Part shown: positions 58,625 to 64,000 of the stretch, in pieces
How positions within the stretch are numbered: the stretch's first letter is position 1
How the letters are laid out: every line of letters begins with the position of its first letter
DNA from: Streptomyces sp. NBC_01241
GTDB taxonomy: Bacteria; Actinomycetota; Actinomycetes; Streptomycetales; Streptomycetaceae
Reading direction: 5' to 3'
DNA length: 64,000 nt
NCBI RefSeq assembly: GCF_041435435.1
Contig: NZ_CP108494.1
Location: 7,598,501-7,662,500, forward strand
The notes under the pieces: model-generated
The model's database searches: none
Told to the model about the DNA's origin: nothing
What the model saw: the letters and a program-made list of their open reading frames with translations, nothing else
Made by a program: the position numbers and the translations under genes

Positions 58625-60079
58625 ATGGCAAGCAGCGTGCGCTGGACAACTCGCCAGCCCGCACGAATTGCCGCAGGTGGCCTCCTGGTCGTCGCGGCCA
58701 CTTTTCTTCCGGGCGCGGATTCGGCGGCCGATGCGCAACGGGCGGAGATATCCCTCGACTACAACTGCCAATTCCCGGAAGGTTCGTATGCGGTGAAGGC
58801 CGTAGTCGCGGGACGATTTCCGGTAGGCGGCAGAGTGGGCCGACCGGTGGAGCCCCGCGACGTGACGGTGGACGTCGACCTGCCGAAGGCCGCGCTGGAC
58901 GAGTTGGCCGGGCCCGACGCCACAGCGGTGTCGGCCGTCGTGCAACTGAAGGTCCTGCATGCCATGTCGAAGGAGTCCGCCACCGCCGACTGGTCCGGGC
59001 TCACGGCTCCCGCCCAGGACATCGCCGGGCAGGACGGTCTCAAGCTCGAAGCCGCGGGCGCGGTCCCGACGGCCACGTTCGGCTCGCCCGGCACCGCCAC
59101 CCTGTCGGCCTCGGACCTGACGCTGGCCCTGAGCCCGTTGAAAGAGGACGGCTCAGCCGCCGTACCGGACGGCATCGACGTCGCCTGCCGGCTCGTGGAC
59201 GGAGCGGACGGCACGCTCGCCTCCTTGACCATTGGCGGCCCGGCGGAGGAGAAACCCGCCGAGCCCACCCCCGAAGACCTTCCCGACCTTCCCGACCTCG
59301 CCGGGAAACTCCCGCCCAGCCAGCGGGAGAAGCTGAACGACGCCCGCCACACGGCCAGGGCGGAGGGTGACACCGACCCCGAACCGTGCCCCTTCCCGCC
59401 GTTTTCCGTTCCCACGCCGGCCGAGACCTATGTGGCGGGGTTCACGAACGTCAAGAAGCTCAACTCGGCGGCGCTGCTCGGGCCCGCACGTCTGAACGTC
59501 ATTCTGATGAAGACGTACATCGCCGATCCGTGCACGGACACCTTCACGGTGCTCAGCGAGGCGGACTTCGACTACAACGGGCGTCGGCAACTGCCTCCGT
59601 CGCAGGGGACGTTCCTCACCTACGGATTCATGCCGACCACCGCGACCATGGTGTTGTCCCAGGTCGGCCCGCCCGCCCTCATCACGTCCGTCAGCCACAA
59701 CTCCGACCCCAGGATCCCGGAGGACACGACCGTCAGCGCCGATTTCGAACTCACCATCAGTGATGTCCGTGTCAATGGCGAACCCCTCGACGTGGGCCCC
59801 AACTGCCGGACGGTCAAACCGATCAAACAGACCCTTTACGCGTTCGGTACGGGTAATCCGCCCTCGGGATACACGGTCAACCGCGGCGGCACCATGAGTG
59901 GTGAGACCTATATCCCGGCATTCACTGGCTGCGGTGTCGACGAGGACCTGTCACCACTGATGACGGCGTCCATCTCCGGCGGCGGAAACTTCATCAAAAT
60001 GACGCAGGCCCCGCTGTGCGTGGTCAGCAACCCCGACAGCCCGGACTGCCCCGCGAAGAAGCCCATTCCGGAACGCTGA
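58625..60079 (+). CDS. Secreted protein with DUF6801-like N-terminal domain
   Basis: A protein of 484 residues: signal peptide (1-38), an N-terminal domain of the DUF6801 sort (AEISLDYNCQFPEGSYAVKA and following beta-strands), a Pro/Glu-rich linker (about 205-250; PEDLPDLPDLAGKLPPSQRE), and a C-terminal beta-rich domain (about 262-484) with an FNVILMKTYIADPCT-like segment. Function is not known; cysteines are consistent with disulfides. GGAGGT precedes ATG 58625; the frame upstream lacks a signal peptide. It lies 601 bases before the mce operon. Confidence 0.75.
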   Translation: MASSVRWTTRQPARIAAGGLLVVAATFLPGADSAADAQRAEISLDYNCQFPEGSYAVKAVVAGRFPVGGRVGRPVEPRDVTVDVDLPKAALDELAGPDATAVSAVVQLKVLHAMSKESATADWSGLTAPAQDIAGQDGLKLEAAGAVPTATFGSPGTATLSASDLTLALSPLKEDGSAAVPDGIDVACRLVDGADGTLASLTIGGPAEEKPAEPTPEDLPDLPDLAGKLPPSQREKLNDARHTARAEGDTDPEPCPFPPFSVPTPAETYVAGFTNVKKLNSAALLGPARLNVILMKTYIADPCTDTFTVLSEADFDYNGRRQLPPSQGTFLTYGFMPTTATMVLSQVGPPALITSVSHNSDPRIPEDTTVSADFELTISDVRVNGEPLDVGPNCRTVKPIKQTLYAFGTGNPPSGYTVNRGGTMSGETYIPAFTGCGVDEDLSPLMTASISGGGNFIKMTQAPLCVVSNPDSPDCPAKKPIPER

Positions 60080-60088
60080 CCCCGCCCA

Positions 60089-60134
60089 ACGGCCGCCGGC
60101 CCCGACCCTGCAAAGGGCCGGGTCCGGCGGCCGT
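60089..60134 (+). terminator. Hairpin after the DUF6801-like gene
   Basis: Outer arms ACGGCCGCCGG (60089-60099) and CCGGCGGCCGT (60124-60134) pair perfectly; inner bases pair further (CCC-GGG). It begins nine bases after the stop codon. Confidence 0.75.
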
Positions 60135-60488
60135 ACTGTTGTGCGGCCGGGCGCGCGCTTCTCCGTGGAAACCGCACCATGCGGGCAGGTGCCAATCCCC
60201 GAGCGGACGACCTCCCCACGCCCTTCGGAATTCATCACTCCCGGACAGCTTTTTCCTGTCGACCACTCACTCGATTACAAGTGATCGCCGCCCCTCGGGC
60301 ACCGCGGAGAAAGTTCGGCGTCCAGTATTGCGAAGTCAGGTTACTCAGTCGTAGCGTCCCGTATGGCCAGCACGGAAATGCGCCAGTATCCGCTTGTCGG
60401 GGCCCCGCGGCCCCGGCGCGTCGGACCGTGGGCCCCAACCTCTCCACCCGAGTACTTGCGCATGTTTCGACAAAGCCGGGCGACTGAT

Positions 60489-60505
60489 TTGTCAACGAGT
60501 GACAA
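60489..60505. promoter_or_regulatory. Palindrome upstream of the mce operon
   Basis: The gap 60135-60680 has no gene. TTGTCA (60489-60494), five bases, TGACAA (60500-60505) is a perfect inverted repeat 176 bases before the ATPase start. A related half (ATTACAAGTGAT) lies near 60275. It may bind a TetR- or GntR-type regulator of lipid uptake. Confidence 0.4.
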
Positions 60506-60680
60506 GTGATCCACTCCCCGCCCATGGTTCGTCGATTTCCGCTGTTCAACGGCTTGTCCTGGCGGTTTCGACGGACATACCGTGCGCCTCCTGGTGCACG
60601 GGTGACGAGCCGCCATTGGATTTCTCAGAGCCGGAGCGCTGACAGATGACTACGTTCACCACAACGTCGAGGGAGGGCCG

Positions 60681-61676
60681 ATGGGAATCGAAGTAGTCGT
60701 CGAGGGCCTGACGAAGTCTTTCGGCAAACAGAACATCTGGCAGGACGTCAGTCTCACACTGCCCGCCGGTGAGGTGAGCGTGATGCTCGGCCCTTCCGGC
60801 ACCGGAAAGACCGTCTTCCTGAAATCCATCATCGGCCTGCTCAAGCCCGAGCAGGGCCGCGTCCTCATCAACGGCGTCGACATGGTCAACAGCCCCGAGC
60901 GCGAGATCATGGAGACCCGCAAACTCTTCGGCCTCATGTTCCAGGACGGCGCGCTCTTCGGCTCGATGTCACTGTTCGACAACATCGCCTTTCCGCTGCG
61001 TGAGCACACCCGCAAGAAGGAATCGGAAATCCGCCGGATCGTCATGGAGCGGATCGACATCGTCGGTCTCCTCGGTGCCGAGGGCAAACTGCCCGGCGAG
61101 ATATCCGGCGGCATGCGCAAGCGCGCCGGCCTGGCCCGAGCCCTCGTCCTGGACCCTCAGATCATTCTCTGCGACGAACCGGACTCCGGACTCGACCCGG
61201 TCCGCACCGCCTACATCTCCCAGCTGCTCATCGATCTCAACGCGCAGATCGACGCGACGATGCTCATCGTCACCCACAACCTCGACATCGCGGCCACCGT
61301 CCCCGACAACATGGGCATGCTGTTTCGCCGCAACCTCGTCACCTTCGGGCCGCGCGAGGTGTTGCTCACCAGCGATGTGCCGGTCGTCGCCCAATTCCTC
61401 GCGGGGCGCCGCGAGGGCCCCATCGGGATGGCCGAGGAGAAGGACGCCGCCACCCTCGCCGCCGAGGAGACGAACGGCTACGGCGTCGGCATCAGTTCCG
61501 CCAACGGCCCGCGCACCGTCGTACCGCAGCTGGAGCCGTCGCCCGGCATGCCCGTACGGCAGGCAGCGCTGCGCCGCCGGGAACGGGTCCTCTCGATGAT
61601 GGGCCAGCTGCCGGAGGCCGCCCGTACCGCCATCATGAAGAGCTACACCCCGGCCGCGGGCGGTGGACGCCCGTGA
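60681..61676 (+). CDS. Mce-system ATPase (Mkl/MlaF-like)
   Basis: A protein of 331 residues. Seen: Walker A GPSGTGKTV (37-45), LFGLMFQDGALFGSMSLFDN (Q-loop, typical of MlaF), signature ISGGMRKRAGLARAL, Walker B IILCDEPDSGLDP, and IVTHNLDIA. A C-terminal extension beyond about 250 is typical of actinobacterial Mkl. It powers Mce-type import of sterols or other lipids with the YrbE permeases that follow; GTGA overlap with the next gene. GAGGGAGGG precedes ATG 60681. Confidence 0.92.
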   Translation: MGIEVVVEGLTKSFGKQNIWQDVSLTLPAGEVSVMLGPSGTGKTVFLKSIIGLLKPEQGRVLINGVDMVNSPEREIMETRKLFGLMFQDGALFGSMSLFDNIAFPLREHTRKKESEIRRIVMERIDIVGLLGAEGKLPGEISGGMRKRAGLARALVLDPQIILCDEPDSGLDPVRTAYISQLLIDLNAQIDATMLIVTHNLDIAATVPDNMGMLFRRNLVTFGPREVLLTSDVPVVAQFLAGRREGPIGMAEEKDAATLAAEETNGYGVGISSANGPRTVVPQLEPSPGMPVRQAALRRRERVLSMMGQLPEAARTAIMKSYTPAAGGGRP

Positions 61677-62533
61677 CGGCCCCCATGCCGGTGCGGCCCC
61701 CCGAGCCGCCCGCGGCCGGCGCGGCCGACGCCACCGGACCGAAGGCACCGGAGCAGCGGCCTCCCGCGCGGCTGCTCGCCCCGCTGCGCGAGACCGGGAA
61801 GCTGTTCTCCCTCGCCGGGACCGTGAGCCGCGACATCTTCCGCAGGCCTTTCCAGGTACGGGAGTTCATCGAGCAGTTCTGGTTCGTCGCCAGCGTCACC
61901 ATCCTGCCCGCCGCCCTCGTCTCCATCCCGTTCGGCGCGGTCATCGCCCTCCAGGTCGGCTCGCTGACCCAGCAGCTCGGTGCCCAGTCGTTCACCGGCG
62001 GCGCCAGTGTCCTCGCCGTGATCCAGCAGGCCAGCCCCATCATCGTGGCGTTGCTGATCTCCGGTGCGGCGGGCTCGGCGATCTGCGCGGACCTCGGCTC
62101 GCGGAAGATCCGCGAGGAACTCGACGCGATGGCGGTCATGGGCGTCTCGCCCATCCAGCGCCTCGTCGTCCCGCGCGTCCTCGCCACCATGCTCGTAGCC
62201 GTCCTGCTCAACGGGCTGGTCTCCGTCGTCGGCACGCTCGGCGGCTACTTCTTCAACGTGATCCTGCAACACGGCACCCCCGGGGCCTACCTCGCCAGCT
62301 TCTCCGCCCTCGCCCAGCTCCCCGACCTGTACATCAGCGAGGTCAAGGCGCTGATCTTCGGCTTCATCGCCGGCGTCGTCGCCGCCTACCGCGGACTCAA
62401 CCCGCGCGGCGGCCCCAAGGGCGTCGGTGACGCGGTCAACCAGTCGGTCGTCATCACCTTCATGCTGCTGTTCTTCGTGAACATGATCCTCACGGCGATC
62501 TACCTCCAGATCGTCCCCGCGAAGGGGAGCTGA
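61673..62533 (+). CDS. yrbE1A: MlaE/YrbE-family permease A
   Basis: A protein of 286 residues with an N-terminal Pro/Ala tail, then the MlaE fold: FRRPFQVREFIEQFWFVASV, an amphipathic region, and about five membrane segments with the family motif ALLISGAAGSAICADLGSRK and EELDAMAVMGVSPIQRLVVP. With YrbE1B it forms the membrane part of the Mce transporter. GTG 61673 overlaps the ATPase stop. Confidence 0.92.
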   Translation: MTAPMPVRPPEPPAAGAADATGPKAPEQRPPARLLAPLRETGKLFSLAGTVSRDIFRRPFQVREFIEQFWFVASVTILPAALVSIPFGAVIALQVGSLTQQLGAQSFTGGASVLAVIQQASPIIVALLISGAAGSAICADLGSRKIREELDAMAVMGVSPIQRLVVPRVLATMLVAVLLNGLVSVVGTLGGYFFNVILQHGTPGAYLASFSALAQLPDLYISEVKALIFGFIAGVVAAYRGLNPRGGPKGVGDAVNQSVVITFMLLFFVNMILTAIYLQIVPAKGS

Positions 62534-62536
62534 CCG

Positions 62537-63340
62537 ATGTCGATGCTCAGCTGGCTGGATCGATCCGGCGAACAACTCACCTTTTACGTACGGGCGTTGA
62601 TCTGGATCCCGCGGACTCTGCGTCGCTACCTGCGCGAGGTCCAGCGACTGCTGGCCGAAGTGGCGTTCGGCAGCGGAGGTCTCGGGGTCATCGGCGGCAC
62701 CATCGGCGTGATGATCGCGATGACCCTCTTCACCGGCACGGTCGTCGGCCTCCAGGGGTACGCCGCCCTCAACCAGATCGGCACCTCCGCCTTCACCGGC
62801 TTCATCTCCGCCTACTTCAACACCCGGGAGATCGCCCCGCTCGTCGCCGGACTCGCGCTCTCCGCGACCGTCGGCGCCGGCTTCACCGCCCAGCTCGGCG
62901 CGATGCGGATCAACGAGGAGGTCGACGCCCTGGAGGCGATGGGCGTGCGGTCCATGCCCTACCTCGTCACCACCCGGATCATCGCCGGAGTCGTCGCGAT
63001 CATCCCGCTGTACGCGATCGGGCTGCTCTCCTCGTACCTGGCGTCCCGCTACATCACGATCCTGTTCAACGGACAGTCCGCGGGCACCTACGACCACTAC
63101 TTCAATCTCTTCCTCTCCCCGGACGACGTGCTGCTGTCGGTGCTCAAGGTGCTGATCTTCAGCGTGATGGTGATCCTCGCCCACTGCTACTACGGCTTCC
63201 ACGCCACCGGCGGGCCCGCTGGAGTGGGGGTGGCCGTCGGCCGGTCGGTGCGCAACGCCATCGTGCTCATCAGCGTCACCGACTTCTTCCTCTCGCTCGC
63301 CATCTGGGGCGCCACGACGACGGTGAAGGTGGCCGGCTGA
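62537..63340 (+). CDS. yrbE1B: MlaE/YrbE-family permease B
   Basis: A protein of 267 residues, same family as the previous one: LRYVREVQRL-like start (RRYLREVQRLLAEVAFGSGG), GLALSATVGAGFTAQLGAMR, EEVDALEAMGVRSMPYLVTT, and FHATGGPAGVGVAVGRSVR near the end. It heterodimerises with YrbE1A. It begins three bases after yrbE1A and its stop shares one base with the next start. Confidence 0.92.
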   Translation: MSMLSWLDRSGEQLTFYVRALIWIPRTLRRYLREVQRLLAEVAFGSGGLGVIGGTIGVMIAMTLFTGTVVGLQGYAALNQIGTSAFTGFISAYFNTREIAPLVAGLALSATVGAGFTAQLGAMRINEEVDALEAMGVRSMPYLVTTRIIAGVVAIIPLYAIGLLSSYLASRYITILFNGQSAGTYDHYFNLFLSPDDVLLSVLKVLIFSVMVILAHCYYGFHATGGPAGVGVAVGRSVRNAIVLISVTDFFLSLAIWGATTTVKVAG

Positions 63341-64000
63341 TGAATGCCCACCGGGCGCAGACCGTGCGCCGCAGACTCGCCGGAATCACCTTCCTCCTCG
63401 TGCCCGCCGTGCTCGTATGGGTATCGGTCTCCGTGTACAACAAGGACTTCACCGACGACGCCACCGTGACCGTACGCACCGGCAGCGTCGGCAACGAGAT
63501 GCACGACAACGCGGATGTGAAGCTGCGCGGCGTCGTCGTCGGCCAGGTCCGCACCATCTCGGCCGACGGGAACGGGGCCCGGCTCACCCTCGCGATCCAG
63601 CCCGACAAGCTCACCCGCATCCCCGCCGACGTGAGCGCGCAGATGCTGCCCACCACCCTCTTCGGGGAACGGTTCGTGGCGCTCGTACCGCCCGAGGTGC
63701 CGTCCGCGCAGTCCCTGCGGGCCGGGGCCGTCATCCCGCAGGACCGCTCCAGCAACGCCATCGAGCTGGAGGAGGTCCTCGACAACGTCCTGCCGCTGCT
63801 GACCGCCGTCAAGCCGGAGAAGCTCGCCGCCACCCTCGGCGCGGTCTCCCAGGCACTCGAAGGACGCGGCGAGAAGCTCGGCGACACCCTCCTCACGCTC
63901 GACGCCCACCTGAAGAAGTTCAACCCCCAACTCCCCACGCTCAATGCCGACATCAAGGAACTCGTCAAGGTGAGCAAGGTGTACGGGGATGCCGCGCCCG
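63340..64000 (+). CDS. Mce-family substrate-binding protein (3' end beyond the window)
   Basis: ATG 63340 (TGATG junction with yrbE1B) opens a frame that runs to the window end without a stop (220 codons). Seen: an N-terminal membrane anchor (LAGITFLLVPAVLVWVSVSV), then the Mce beta-barrel domain (VTVRTGSVGNEMHDNADVKL, RGVVVGQVRTISADGNG, PTTLFGERFVALVPPE) and the start of the helical MCE tail (LEEVLDNVLPLLTAVKPEKL). Mce proteins form the periplasmic-side lipid channel. Further mce genes should follow outside the window. Confidence 0.88.
   Translation, partial: MNAHRAQTVRRRLAGITFLLVPAVLVWVSVSVYNKDFTDDATVTVRTGSVGNEMHDNADVKLRGVVVGQVRTISADGNGARLTLAIQPDKLTRIPADVSAQMLPTTLFGERFVALVPPEVPSAQSLRAGAVIPQDRSSNAIELEEVLDNVLPLLTAVKPEKLAATLGAVSQALEGRGEKLGDTLLTLDAHLKKFNPQLPTLNADIKELVKVSKVYGDAAP

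Overview
The window is high-GC actinobacterial DNA from a Streptomyces or close relative. The signs are GTG and TTG starts, tightly overlapping ATGA/GTGA gene junctions, a conservon (cvnABCDE), CYP157 and CYP154 cytochromes P450, an XRE-DUF397 module, ROK-regulated sugar genes and an mce/yrbE lipid-import locus. I see no rRNA, tRNA, CRISPR array or phage structural genes. Both window edges cut a gene.

Region by region. 0-3.2 kb: two tandem paralogues fuse a PfkB (ribokinase-like) kinase to a C-terminal TIR-like nucleotide-binding domain; the second keeps the TIR-like active-site glutamate and the first has glutamine there. This is the best candidate for an undescribed, possibly immune, system. 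3.2-8 kb: a decayed GH31-like gene, a CYP157-CYP154 pair standing apart from any conservon, a GH3 relic and a third P450. 8.3-10.4 kb: an exported von Willebrand A protein and an exported partner. 10.5-14.8 kb: xylose genes xylB and xylA (divergent) with a ROK repressor. 14.9-23.9 kb: a ROK regulator and formylglycine-generating enzyme divergent from a sulfatase, a TauABC-type ABC transporter and a Tat-exported DUF4838 protein, which together look like sulfated-compound use. 23.9-25.4 kb: an intact tnpB element inserted in a DUF305 gene.

25.5-38.9 kb: a DUF2510/scramblase-like protein, an acetyltransferase, a permease, a GntR regulator, an amidohydrolase, a PcaB-type lyase between two copies of an intergenic repeat, a glyoxalase-fold protein, an exporter-MarR pair, a short threonyl-tRNA synthetase behind a threonine-rich leader and attenuator, and an IclR regulator. 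39.2-43.9 kb: the conservon. 44.0-49.4 kb: a GH4 glycosidase, a dehydrogenase relic, an XRE-DUF397 / ATPase-like module, a methyltransferase and a YchJ-type protein. 49.5-53.8 kb: an MFS exporter, an ATP-grasp ligase and a divergent P450, possibly a small natural-product locus. 54.4-60 kb: a PucR-type regulator and three secreted proteins. 60.7-64 kb: the start of an mce operon (ATPase, two YrbE permeases and the first Mce protein, cut by the window end).

Many transcription units carry visible control sites: inverted or direct repeats upstream of xylA/xylB, the sulfatase, the GntR, MarR, IclR and XRE genes and the mce operon, and strong hairpin terminators after several operons.
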